Positions 18,423-26,617 of a DNA stretch of 64,000 nt are shown piece after piece. Positions within the stretch are counted from its first letter, which is position 1. The number at the start of each line of letters is the position of its first letter. The position numbers and the translations under genes were made by a program. The stretch is from Bradyrhizobium sp. AZCC 2176. Its GTDB lineage: Bacteria; Pseudomonadota; Alphaproteobacteria; Rhizobiales; Xanthobacteraceae. Where the stretch lies: the NCBI RefSeq assembly GCF_036924645.1, contig NZ_JAZHRX010000001.1, positions 4,243,501-4,307,500 on the forward strand. Reading direction: 5' to 3'. The notes below the pieces were generated by a model that saw nothing but the letters and a program-made list of their open reading frames with translations, did no database searches and was not told the origin of the DNA.

Positions 18423-18985
18423 GTCAGGCCCCGCAGGGATTCGATGCCATGGAAGACAGGATCGAAGTCCGGCCAACTGCTGTCCTTGGGCGAAACTTCG
18501 ACGGGCTGTCGCGGCCACTCGATGCCAAATCGCGGATCGTCGAAGCGCAAGCCGCGCTCCTGCTCGGGGGCGTAGAACGCATTCACCAGATAGAACGCTT
18601 CGGTATCGTCGGTGAGCGTCATGATGCCGTGCGCAAAACCCTGCGGAACGAAAATCATCGTTCGGTTTTCTGCGGTGAGTTCAACGCCGAACCATTTGCC
18701 GAAGGTCGGGGAGTCCGGTCGCAGATCGACGATGGCGTCATAAAGGGCGCCGCGGATGCAGCGCACCACCTTGATTTCTGCGGCGGGCACCAATTGATAA
18801 TGCATCCCGCGCAGGGTGCCGGCTTTTGCACTCAGGGAATTGTTGATCTGAACGATCGACATCGGCACACCGGCCGCCTCGAACTCCTTCTGACAGAAGA
18901 AGCGTGCGAAAAACCCCCGGTCATCGCCGCGCTTTTCGAGTTCGATGGTGTAGGCGCCATGAAGCGGCGTAGGATGAAACTTCAC
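18419..18985 (-). CDS. dTDP-4-dehydrorhamnose 3,5-epimerase-like protein
   Basis: A cupin-fold protein of 188 residues with the RmlC signature: RGFFARFFCQKEF, SLSAKAGTLRGMHYQ, VRCIRGALYDAIVDLR and FVPQGFAHG. The histidines of GMHYQ and FAHG are the conserved catalytic/binding ones. RmlC itself acts on dTDP sugars, but the neighbouring rfbF makes CDP-glucose, so this copy may epimerise a CDP-4-keto sugar. It is coupled by a 4-bp overlap to the SDR downstream. Confidence 0.88.
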   Translation of the reverse strand: MKFHPTPLHGAYTIELEKRGDDRGFFARFFCQKEFEAAGVPMSIVQINNSLSAKAGTLRGMHYQLVPAAEIKVVRCIRGALYDAIVDLRPDSPTFGKWFGVELTAENRTMIFVPQGFAHGIMTLTDDTEAFYLVNAFYAPEQERGLRFDDPRFGIEWPRQPVEVSPKDSSWPDFDPVFHGIESLRGLT

Positions 18986-19004
18986 GATGTAAGCCCTTCA
19001 ACGA

Positions 19005-20048
19005 TTATTGCCAGCGGAGGTCGGCAGACAGGCGACCCACCGCAATGTGGTCCTTGAGCGTCTTCAATCGCATCAGCGAGGATGTACGAAATTCCTTGTC
19101 CGAGAATCCCATTCCGTTCAGCCCGGCTGAGAGGTTTCGGACGGACTGGACGAGCGGGACCGCAGGGAGATGCGCAGGCGCCAATTCGGCAAAAAGCGAG
19201 AAATCAACCTGATAAGAGCGCAGGTCCGGCGGCGCCGCCGTATTGATGCTGACCCGGGTTCCCGGCAGTTCAGCGGCCACAACCTCAGCCAGATCGCGGA
19301 CCTGATAATTTCCCGTGTTGCTGCCGGCATTCACCACAAGAACCCGTCCGCCACGGTCGGCATCACGTCCGATGGCCCATTCAACGGCCCGCGCCATATC
19401 GGCCACGTCGATCAGCGGTCGCCACGGCGTTCCGTCGCTGAGCACGGTGATTTCGCCTGTGGCCAGCGCGCTCGCGACAAAGTCGTTCAAGACCAGGTCG
19501 AGCCGCAGGCGATCCGACATGCCGCAAGCCGTCGCAAATCTCAGGCAAGTGACCGTCATTTCGCCCGCGTTGCTGGCGCGAAGCGCGTTTTCCATCGCGA
19601 CTTTGGACCGGGCATAGGCGGTGAGGGGATTGAGCGAATCGCTTTCGCGCTTGGGGCGACCTTCCGCGGCGCCGTAAATGCTGCAACTCGAAGCGAATAC
19701 GAAGCGGCCGACACCGCGCTGCTCCGCCATCTGCGCAAGTGCAACGCTGGCCTTTTCGTTGATCGCTTCGGTGACGCCTTCGAATTCCTTGCCCATCGGG
19801 TCGTTGGAGATCGCCGCGAGATGGACGACGACATCGACGCCATCGAGCAGTTCCGGCGGAAAGTTTCTGATATCGCCGAAATGCGCGCGATCCAGCAGCG
19901 ACTCGGGCAATTTGGTCGCGCCAGTAAGATTGTGGGCAAAGAATGCGGTATCGAAGCCGATCAATTCGGCGTCTGGAAATTTCTGCCGGAGGTGACGCGT
20001 AAGAATCGGGCCGACATAGCCCATCGAACCGGTAATAAGGATACGCAT
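19005..20048 (-). CDS. NAD-dependent epimerase/dehydratase (extended SDR)
   Basis: About 347 residues beginning MRILITGSMGYVGPILTRHL, with a glycine-rich NAD motif and the catalytic YARSK after SSCSIYG. Extended SDRs of this kind are found with rfbF in CDP-sugar operons and act on the nucleotide sugar, though the classic CDP-glucose 4,6-dehydratase sequence start is not seen here. ATG 20069 is an alternative start that overlaps the rfbF stop by 7 bp. It is followed after 19 bp by the RmlC-like gene. Confidence 0.86.
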   Translation of the reverse strand: MRILITGSMGYVGPILTRHLRQKFPDAELIGFDTAFFAHNLTGATKLPESLLDRAHFGDIRNFPPELLDGVDVVVHLAAISNDPMGKEFEGVTEAINEKASVALAQMAEQRGVGRFVFASSCSIYGAAEGRPKRESDSLNPLTAYARSKVAMENALRASNAGEMTVTCLRFATACGMSDRLRLDLVLNDFVASALATGEITVLSDGTPWRPLIDVADMARAVEWAIGRDADRGGRVLVVNAGSNTGNYQVRDLAEVVAAELPGTRVSINTAAPPDLRSYQVDFSLFAELAPAHLPAVPLVQSVRNLSAGLNGMGFSDKEFRTSSLMRLKTLKDHIAVGRLSADLRWQ

Positions 20049-20062
20049 GGAATCTTTCTTCT

Positions 20063-20833
20063 TTACCATTTTTTCCAGGGAGCCTTATTGCTTGACCAAA
20101 GATCTTCCAAATATCGCTTGTCCCGCAACGTATCCATCGGGTGCCAGAATCCGTCGTGGAGGAACACGCTGAGCTGGCCATCATTCGCCAGATTCGTCAT
20201 CGGTTCTTTTTCCCAGACGGTCGCATCGCCTTCGATGTAGTCGCCGACCTTGGGTGAAAGCACGAAGAAGCCGCCATTGATCCAGTTGCCGTCGCCGCGC
20301 GGCTTTTCCTGAAAGCCGGTGACGCGGCTGCCCTGATGGTTGATGGCGCCGAAGCGGCCGGGCGGCTGCGTGCCGGTCACGGTCGCCAGGCGGCCCTCGC
20401 GGCGATGGAAGGCGATGCTTTCGGTGATGTCGATATCGGCCACGCCGTCGCCATAGGTCAGGCAGAAGGCGTCGTCATCGCCGATATAGGGGAGGATTCG
20501 CTTGATGCGCCCGCCGATCATGGTCTCTTCGCCGGTGTCGATCAGCGTCACCCGCCACGGCTCGGCGTGCTTCTGCAGAACCTCCATCCTGTTTTCGCGA
20601 AGGTCGAAAGTGACGTTCGATTGATGCAGGAAGTAGTTGGAAAAATATTCCTTGATCACGTAGCCCTTGTAGCCAAGGCAGATGATGAAGTCGTTGATGC
20701 CGTGGCTAGAGTAGATCTTCATGATGTGCCACAGGATGGGCTTGCCGCCGATCTCGATCATCGGTTTGGGACGAACATCGGTTTCCTCGGCAAACCGGGT
20801 TCCCAGGCCACCCGCCAGCAATACTGCGCGCAT
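20063..20833 (-). CDS. rfbF: Glucose-1-phosphate cytidylyltransferase
   Basis: A protein of 256 residues, the usual family length. The nucleotidyltransferase motif LAGGLGTRFAEETDVRPKPMIEIGGKP is at the N-terminus, with the RfbF-specific stretches FIICLGYKGYVIKEYF and LTYGDGVADIDI. It makes CDP-glucose from CTP and glucose-1-phosphate (EC 2.7.7.33) and opens the CDP-deoxy-sugar operon running to 17496. ATG 20833 was chosen because the motif starts there; the frame is open to 20920 without sensible sequence. Confidence 0.93.
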   Translation of the reverse strand: MRAVLLAGGLGTRFAEETDVRPKPMIEIGGKPILWHIMKIYSSHGINDFIICLGYKGYVIKEYFSNYFLHQSNVTFDLRENRMEVLQKHAEPWRVTLIDTGEETMIGGRIKRILPYIGDDDAFCLTYGDGVADIDITESIAFHRREGRLATVTGTQPPGRFGAINHQGSRVTGFQEKPRGDGNWINGGFFVLSPKVGDYIEGDATVWEKEPMTNLANDGQLSVFLHDGFWHPMDTLRDKRYLEDLWSSNKAPWKKW

Positions 20834-21107
20834 TAACTTGCCACTCAATACGTTGAGATTAATAGGTTTACCGGTAATCACTACATGAAATGGCCAAGCC
20901 GCGCGAGGCCGCGCCGTCATTTCGTGACGAATGGTTTATTTGATTTCGCCCGCCGATTTACGGGTTCCCCTGCAGCAATGGTCCCTAAAATCGATTCCCG
21001 CGGCCATGCCCGCGCGCGTTGAGGTTGAGTGCCGCCGAGTAAGGTTGACGGGTTAGCTTAATGCACGGCTTTGATTGAGCGGTTCGCGAGTCAAGCTAAA
21101 ATGCAGC

Positions 21108-21272
21108 ATGAAACAAAATCGCCAGCGTCGGAAGGTTGTCACAAAGCGCAAATCGCGGGCCAGACCGGTAGATCTCGCGCGGAGATATAGGGAAGTGTGC
21201 GAGCTCCGGCGCAAGCTCGAATGCGTTACAGCCGCGGTGGCTTCCCTTCGTCCAGACAACATTGAGGTGTGA
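21108..21272 (+). CDS. Small basic protein, hypothetical
   Basis: A strongly basic protein of 54 residues (MKQNRQRRKVVTKRKSRARP), followed by a short helix-forming region. No clear ribosome site precedes ATG 21108; an in-frame TTG at 21075 is possible. The charge suggests nucleic-acid binding, but coding status is uncertain. Confidence 0.4.
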   Translation: MKQNRQRRKVVTKRKSRARPVDLARRYREVCELRRKLECVTAAVASLRPDNIEV

Positions 21273-21325
21273 ATCCGCCGACATTTATTTCGGCGGATTT
21301 GCCTTCAATGCCGGAGTTCGATCCG

Positions 21326-21526
21326 ATGAGCCGTTACAACCTGTTTCAAGTCACATCGCTCAGCCCGGAACGGGCGTGGGCGGACACCTGGCATCTCTGG
21401 ACGGTCATGATGCCGAGGCGCTCGATCACCGGCCGGCTGTTGTGGGGCAAGGTGTGGCGCCGGCACGATGGCAGGCGCTGGATCTACAAAAAGTTCGTCG
21501 AATACGAACCCGACGATCTCGTCTGA
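21326..21526 (+). CDS. Small hypothetical protein
   Basis: A protein of about 66 residues, rich in Trp and Arg (WADTWHLWTVMMPRRS, then WGKVWRRHDGRRWIYKKF). GGAG about 8 bp before ATG 21326 supports this start; ATG 21308 is in frame too. Neither signal peptide nor membrane segment is present. The sequence looks like a genuine small protein of unknown role. Confidence 0.55.
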   Translation: MSRYNLFQVTSLSPERAWADTWHLWTVMMPRRSITGRLLWGKVWRRHDGRRWIYKKFVEYEPDDLV

Positions 21527-21543
21527 TAGATAGACCGCTTCGC

Positions 21544-21711
21544 TCAGGCGTTGCGCGACGCGCCGTTGCGGCGTTCTGAGCGAAAGGCCAGCGCAACGCC
21601 GATGGCGATGAGGGTCATCGTTGCCAGCAGGCTGGCCGAAGCGGTGCAATTAATGCACGTTCCAACGATCGAGAAGGTCTCGCTCGCGGGAGCTGCGACA
21701 AGGTTCGTCAT
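21544..21711 (-). CDS. 55-residue protein with CxxC and C-terminal anchor
   Basis: ATG 21711 to TGA 21544 on the minus strand encodes 55 residues: a short polar N-terminus, the motif CINC, one hydrophobic segment (SLLATMTLIAIGVALAF) and a basic tail RSERRNG. AGGA lies about 7 bp before the ATG. The layout (hydrophobic helix plus Arg cluster at the C-terminus) resembles the tail of sorting-signal proteins, but there is no PEP motif. A small tail-anchored membrane protein is the safe reading. Confidence 0.5.
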   Translation of the reverse strand: MTNLVAAPASETFSIVGTCINCTASASLLATMTLIAIGVALAFRSERRNGASRNA

Positions 21712-22020
21712 ACCGTCATCCTGACATTCAGGTCCGAGGGCATAGGGCCGGAATTAAATATAGCAGCCCTTTCCAGATCCAGCCAGCAGCAGCAGCGCGT
21801 TGCAGTCAGATCCGAGGCTCATCCGCTCGTCGCAGGTATATTAAATGGCCCGAAACGGACCTATCGTCCCTTCGGCTATTTTCGGCACCAGTTTTTCCCG
21901 GGCCGTCAGTCCGCGCGCCTGCCGGGTTCCGGCCGATTTACTGTCGATTAACTATGATGTTTTACCAAATATTTACGCGCCAAAAATTGCCCACGGTGCG
22001 AAGCTGTTTGGGGATTTTAT
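21712..22020. promoter_or_regulatory. Upstream region of gspD
   Basis: About 310 bp with no supportable gene. It becomes AT-rich from about 21940 to 22020 (tttaccaaatatttacg), consistent with a promoter for the gspD-lipoprotein pair, though boxes cannot be fixed. Confidence 0.4.
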
Positions 22021-24300
22021 TTGTTACTTTCTCGCAGCCTTGCGACGAGATTAGCCGCCAGTTGGGCGGCAATACTCGTTGTGTCGGGCTGCACCACCTC
22101 CACCACGACGCCTTTAACGACGGTGTCGCAACCCAGATTGACGGCGGGACAGCCGGTCTCCCTCGAACAGACCTACGCGTATGACGGCGGCCCCACCGGC
22201 GCCGTGCCGCTTCCGTCCCCCTCGTCACCGGCAGTTGCCGTCATGGATGGCGGCAATGGCAGCATGATCGGCGGGACATATTCGAAGCGGAAGTCCGCCG
22301 GCACCGACGGGAACGTGGTTCTCAATCTGGCGAGCGTTCCGCTTCAGCAAGCCGCCAAGACCGTTCTCGGCGACATGATCGGCGTGAACTACGTCGTCGA
22401 CCCGCGCGTCGACGGAGTCATTTCCGTGCAAACGACGCGTCCGGTCAGCAAGGCCGAAGCGATGGAGATGTTCCAGACCGCGCTGGTGCCGATCGGCGCG
22501 GTGCTGGTGCAAAGCCGCGGCACCTACCGGATCGCGCCGGCCGACCAGGCGGCCACGGGCGTGATCGCGACCGGCGATGGTCCGGCCGAGAGCGCCATTG
22601 CCGGCAACGGCATTCGCGTCGTTTCCCTGAAATATGTTTCCGCCACCGAAGTCGCCCGCGTGCTGGAGCCAATGGTGCCGAAGGGCGCCATCGTCCAGGC
22701 CGACGACGCGCGCAACATTCTCGCGCTCAAGGGCTCGCCGGCGGAAATCGAAAGCATGCTCGACTCGATTTCGGTATTCGATGTCGATGTCATGAAGGGC
22801 ATGTCGTTTGCCGTCGTTCCGGTGAAAACGCCCCAGCCGGAAAAAATGGTCGACGAACTGAAGGCGATATTCGCGGCCGAGAAAGAGGGGCCGCTCAAGG
22901 GCCGCGTCAGGTTCATCGCAAACACGCGGCTTGGTGCCATCCTGGTTGTGACCTCGCAGCCGAGCTATCTGCCGAGGGCGCAGACCTGGATCAGGCGGCT
23001 CGACGCCAAGGCGGCCGGCTCCGAGCGTCAGCTTCACGTCTATCAGGTCCAGAACCGGCCCGTGGCGGAGCTCGCAAGCGTCCTGCAGTCGATGTTTGCG
23101 AATGAAATGAAAGTAGTGAAGCCGCCGACGCGCAGCGTTTCCCCGCGGTCGAAGCAGGCGAGCTTTTCCGGAAGCTCGGCAAGATCGCCCGGAACGGGCG
23201 GCGCGACTCCGGATATCGATCAAGGCGCGGCTATCGGGCTTCGCGGTGTAAGTCCCGGCAACGATCTGCAAAGCCTGCAGCGTGCGCTGAACAACGAGCC
23301 GGATGCATTGACGCCGGATTCGATGGAGCCGTCTTCGTCGCCTTCGTCATCCAACGGGGCGGTCGGCGAGCCGCCGCTCAAGATCGTGGCGGATGAAACG
23401 AAAAACTCGCTCCTCATCATGGCCAATGACCGGGACTACCAGCGCGTGCTTCGCGTCATTCAGGGGCTCGATGTCGTCGCAAGCCAGGTGTTGATCGAGG
23501 CTGTCATCGCGGAAGTGGTGCTTAACGACAAGCTGCAATATGGCGTGCAATGGCAACTGTCGAAAAAGGGAACGCCGACCGCTTCGTTCTCAAACGCGCT
23601 GACCGGCGGCGTGGCTTCGGTGTTTCCCGGTTTCAACTATGCCGTCAACGCCGCGAGCATCGCGTCGACGCTCAGCGCGCTGAACGCGCTGACACGCGTC
23701 AACGTCATTTCGACGCCGTCGCTGATGGTGCTGGACAACAAGACGGCGAGGCTGCAGATCGGCGATCAGGTGCCGATCACCACGCAGACCGCCACCAGCA
23801 CGGTGACGGCCCAGACGGCGATCGTCAATTCAATCACCATGCAGGACACCGGCGTGATCCTGTCAGTGACGCCGCGCATCAATGAAAGCGGCAGGGTGCA
23901 GCTCGAGATCGAGCAGGAAGTCAGCGCCGTGGTGAAAACCACGTCATCCGGGATCGACTCGCCGACCATTCAGCAGCGGCGTGTGAAGACCACCGTCGTC
24001 GTCAACGACGGCGAGGTGCTGGCGCTTGGCGGCATGATCCAGGAACAGGCCAACAAGACCAGTAACCAGATCCCGCTGCTCGGCGACATACCCGGGCTTG
24101 GCGCTGCGTTCTCCAACCGGGGCGACCAGGTCCAGAAGACCGAGCTCGTCATCCTGATCACGCCCAAGGTCGTCCGCGACGGCACGGAAAGCCGTCTCGT
24201 GACGGAAGAATACCGGCGCAAGATGCATGTCTACATGCCGCACACGACCTCGCGCGAGCGTTCGCCGGCCAATACGATGCAGCGGATGATTTCACAGTGA
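22021..24300 (+). CDS. gspD: Type II secretion outer-membrane secretin GspD
   Basis: A protein of 759 residues with a lipoprotein-type signal (LVVSGC, Cys about residue 24), periplasmic N0/N1/N2-type repeats (for example VPLQQAAKTVLGDMIGVNYVVDPRV and IRVVSLKYVSATEVARVLEP), a Ser/Gly-rich linker, and the C-terminal secretin core (NVISTPSLMVLDNKTARLQIGDQVPI, then LGGMIQEQANKTSNQIPLLGDIPGLG). It forms the outer-membrane pore of the type II system. TTG 22021 is the start that gives the signal peptide. It lies 6-8 kb from the other gsp genes. Confidence 0.93.
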   Translation: MLLSRSLATRLAASWAAILVVSGCTTSTTTPLTTVSQPRLTAGQPVSLEQTYAYDGGPTGAVPLPSPSSPAVAVMDGGNGSMIGGTYSKRKSAGTDGNVVLNLASVPLQQAAKTVLGDMIGVNYVVDPRVDGVISVQTTRPVSKAEAMEMFQTALVPIGAVLVQSRGTYRIAPADQAATGVIATGDGPAESAIAGNGIRVVSLKYVSATEVARVLEPMVPKGAIVQADDARNILALKGSPAEIESMLDSISVFDVDVMKGMSFAVVPVKTPQPEKMVDELKAIFAAEKEGPLKGRVRFIANTRLGAILVVTSQPSYLPRAQTWIRRLDAKAAGSERQLHVYQVQNRPVAELASVLQSMFANEMKVVKPPTRSVSPRSKQASFSGSSARSPGTGGATPDIDQGAAIGLRGVSPGNDLQSLQRALNNEPDALTPDSMEPSSSPSSSNGAVGEPPLKIVADETKNSLLIMANDRDYQRVLRVIQGLDVVASQVLIEAVIAEVVLNDKLQYGVQWQLSKKGTPTASFSNALTGGVASVFPGFNYAVNAASIASTLSALNALTRVNVISTPSLMVLDNKTARLQIGDQVPITTQTATSTVTAQTAIVNSITMQDTGVILSVTPRINESGRVQLEIEQEVSAVVKTTSSGIDSPTIQQRRVKTTVVVNDGEVLALGGMIQEQANKTSNQIPLLGDIPGLGAAFSNRGDQVQKTELVILITPKVVRDGTESRLVTEEYRRKMHVYMPHTTSRERSPANTMQRMISQ

Positions 24301-24734
24301 AGCGCCGAGCGGCCATAAGAAATTTCTGGCTGATGTCGAGCATGGCGTGCTCGCTGGCGGGCTGTGTGACCTATGCCTATCCGATCGAACCGCCGCCGCC
24401 CTATGCGGTCTTGCCGGTCGATGAATCGATGAGTTGCAACGGCATCGCCGCTTCTTTCCGTTACGCGGCGCGGCGTGCCGCCCGGCTGGAGTATTGGCTG
24501 GCGGTGGGGCCGCTGGCGGGCTACGGCTATGAACGATACCCGCTGGATGCGCCCAAGCAGCTCATCGATGAACGCAGGCGGCTCGACGCACTGGCGGATC
24601 TGCAGCGCTACAAGGGTTGCACCGTGATGGAGCCGGGGCCTGCCGTTGTCGAGGAACGTTTGAAGCTCGAAGGCTCGGTCCGTCCGCCGGCACCACCTCT
24701 GCCGCCCCCGGTCGTGCTCAATTCAAAAGGCTAG
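24297..24734 (+). CDS. Small lipoprotein coupled to gspD
   Basis: A protein of 145 residues starting at GTG 24297 that overlaps the gspD stop (GTGA). The signal ends in a lipobox, SLAGC. The mature part begins proline-rich (YPIEPPPPYAVLP), has a helical middle and ends in PPAPPLPPPVV. Coupling to gspD suggests a pilotin-like or accessory role in secretin assembly, but I see no sequence match to known GspS pilotins. Confidence 0.7.
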   Translation: MKRRAAIRNFWLMSSMACSLAGCVTYAYPIEPPPPYAVLPVDESMSCNGIAASFRYAARRAARLEYWLAVGPLAGYGYERYPLDAPKQLIDERRRLDALADLQRYKGCTVMEPGPAVVEERLKLEGSVRPPAPPLPPPVVLNSKG

Positions 24735-25073
24735 TTGCGGCGCCCGGCCGAGGAAGATGGGCACAATTGTCTCGGCATAGCGCTATGATGTGGCATTCCG
24801 CTCTACGCTGGCACCGCACGCCGTTCGCCTGAGTGGCCGCGAGCGCTGCCACGTTCGCAGAGACCTCAGAGAACACAGGTTCGCTCCTCCTGTGGCCCGG
24901 GCGGTCGATGGCGCACGAGGGCAGTCTGAACAACGGAAAGTGGCAACGGAAACGCCGGATATCGCGGCATCGCGCGCTGGCGGACGGGGCACGTTTCGCC
25001 TAGTGTTGACCTCGGTGCACCCGAGGTTCACGGCGCCGTCGCGCAGCGGGATTTCGACTGGGCTTTGGACAGA
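24735..25073. other. Gene-poor interval before the hydrolase gene
   Basis: About 340 bp with only short, arginine-rich open frames that look like GC-rich shadows. It probably holds the promoter of the hydrolase gene. No terminator with a T-tract follows the lipoprotein gene that I can see. Confidence 0.35.
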
Positions 25074-26333
25074 ATGCGCAGACTCTTGATTGTATTTTCG
25101 ACGCTATTCTCGATTTTCATGCAAAACGCTCAGGCCCAGCCGCTAATTGTCGATCCGGAGTCCATAGTCCCGCTGCCGGACAAGTTCGATATGGAGATGC
25201 CGGCGCCTGACGTGCCGCCCGAGATTGCTCGCTTTCAGGGCGCGTGGATCGGAACCTGGCATGACGACAGACATATCCTCGTAGTCGAGCGCGTCACGCC
25301 CGACGGGCATGCGAACGTGGTTTTCGCACAATCAGACTCGGCGTTTTACGGCATGAATCGAGAATGGTGGCGGGACAAAGCAACTATCGCCGACGGCGTG
25401 CTTACCATGACGGGATTTCGCACCTTCCGATACGCCTTCGATGGTCCGGACCGGTTGTACATGACCGCGACCCTCAAAAACGGCGGCGTCACCTCCGGAA
25501 CGTTGGTCCGCACCGATGCGATACGCCTTGCGGCGGGTGATCGACCGATCGAGTGGCCGTGGCCCGGCGAGCGCGTATCGATTCCGCACCTTGCGGTTCG
25601 GACTCCCGATGGCGCACGGCCGATCAAGCTCGAAGCGACGTTCTATCCGCCGGTCGGCCCTAGGCCGGCGCCGCTCGCGATCTATACCCACGGATCCGAC
25701 GTCGGCCGGAATCAACTGAGGACCTGGTCGTTCTCGACCGAGGCGCATTGGCTTCGCGACAACGGTTTTGCTGTAATGGCGCTGATGCGTCGTGGACGCG
25801 GCAGGTCCGAGGGAATCAATGGCGAGGAAGACTTTGGGCGTGGTCACGACGGCAGCCTCATTGATGTTTCGGCAGGCGTCGCACAAGCAGTCGAAGACTT
25901 CGAATCGGCGATTGCCTATGGCCGCAAACTGCCTGGCGTGTGGCCGGGGCCCGTTCTACTCGCTGGCCAGTCACGCGGCGGGTTTCTCGCCATGCACTAT
26001 GCCGGCCTCAAGCCCGGCGAAGTGATGGGCGTGGTGAATTTCTCCGGCGGCTGGTACCCCTACGGACCGGTTACCACGCCGTACTATGCGAATGCTGGCC
26101 GCGGCGCGGCTGACAAGGTCCCGCAACTCTGGTTGTATGCAGACAACGACCGTCTCTACGACGAAGCCCTGATCCGCGAATACTATCAAGCATTCGTCGC
26201 AGCCGGCGGCAGCGTGCGCTTCGAGCTTATCCACGGCGTTCCGGGCGACGGCCACTTGCTGAGGCTTTTTGCTGATCGGTGGCGACCGATCGCCGACAAA
26301 TTCCTGGCCTCACTCAATCGACAACGCCACTGA
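25074..26333 (+). CDS. Exported alpha/beta hydrolase
   Basis: A protein of 419 residues with a signal peptide (MRRLLIVFSTLFSIFMQNAQA). Residues 40-160 form an N-terminal beta domain. The hydrolase domain follows, with the oxyanion region IYTHGSDVG, the nucleophile elbow GQSRGG, an aspartate region LYADNDRLYDE and a late histidine in GDGHLLR, making a plausible Ser-Asp-His triad. It resembles dienelactone hydrolase/peptidase-type esterases. An exported esterase between gsp genes could be a type II substrate, but this is not shown. Confidence 0.82.
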   Translation: MRRLLIVFSTLFSIFMQNAQAQPLIVDPESIVPLPDKFDMEMPAPDVPPEIARFQGAWIGTWHDDRHILVVERVTPDGHANVVFAQSDSAFYGMNREWWRDKATIADGVLTMTGFRTFRYAFDGPDRLYMTATLKNGGVTSGTLVRTDAIRLAAGDRPIEWPWPGERVSIPHLAVRTPDGARPIKLEATFYPPVGPRPAPLAIYTHGSDVGRNQLRTWSFSTEAHWLRDNGFAVMALMRRGRGRSEGINGEEDFGRGHDGSLIDVSAGVAQAVEDFESAIAYGRKLPGVWPGPVLLAGQSRGGFLAMHYAGLKPGEVMGVVNFSGGWYPYGPVTTPYYANAGRGAADKVPQLWLYADNDRLYDEALIREYYQAFVAAGGSVRFELIHGVPGDGHLLRLFADRWRPIADKFLASLNRQRH

Positions 26334-26617
26334 CCCACTTCGGAGCGTGATGCACTTACAGAGCGTCCGTTTGGAGTGCCTAGTTTTGTACCGAAGTGGC
26401 GCCGCAGTGCCATCCAAAACAATGTGCAGACAAACACTTACGACCCTCGACGGCACGGAGCGACACCGTCGCTTTTATCTTGCCCTCGGTCGGTCGACGG
26501 TCTCGTCCTCGCCGACCCCACGCGAATCTTCCCCAAAATGCGATCAGACAAAACGCACGGGCGCCGCCGACCCATGTCAGAAAATCCCGGACGAGCCCGC
26601 AATAGGCAAAAATTCGT

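Noticed and set aside
19170..20240. 356-codon open frame opposite the SDR and rfbF genes
   Set aside because: Crosses two well-supported genes on the other strand and shows no family motif.
22225..23271. 348-codon open frame antisense to gspD
   Set aside because: It lies entirely opposite a clear secretin gene and is His/Arg/Asp-rich without domains, as expected of a GC-rich shadow frame.
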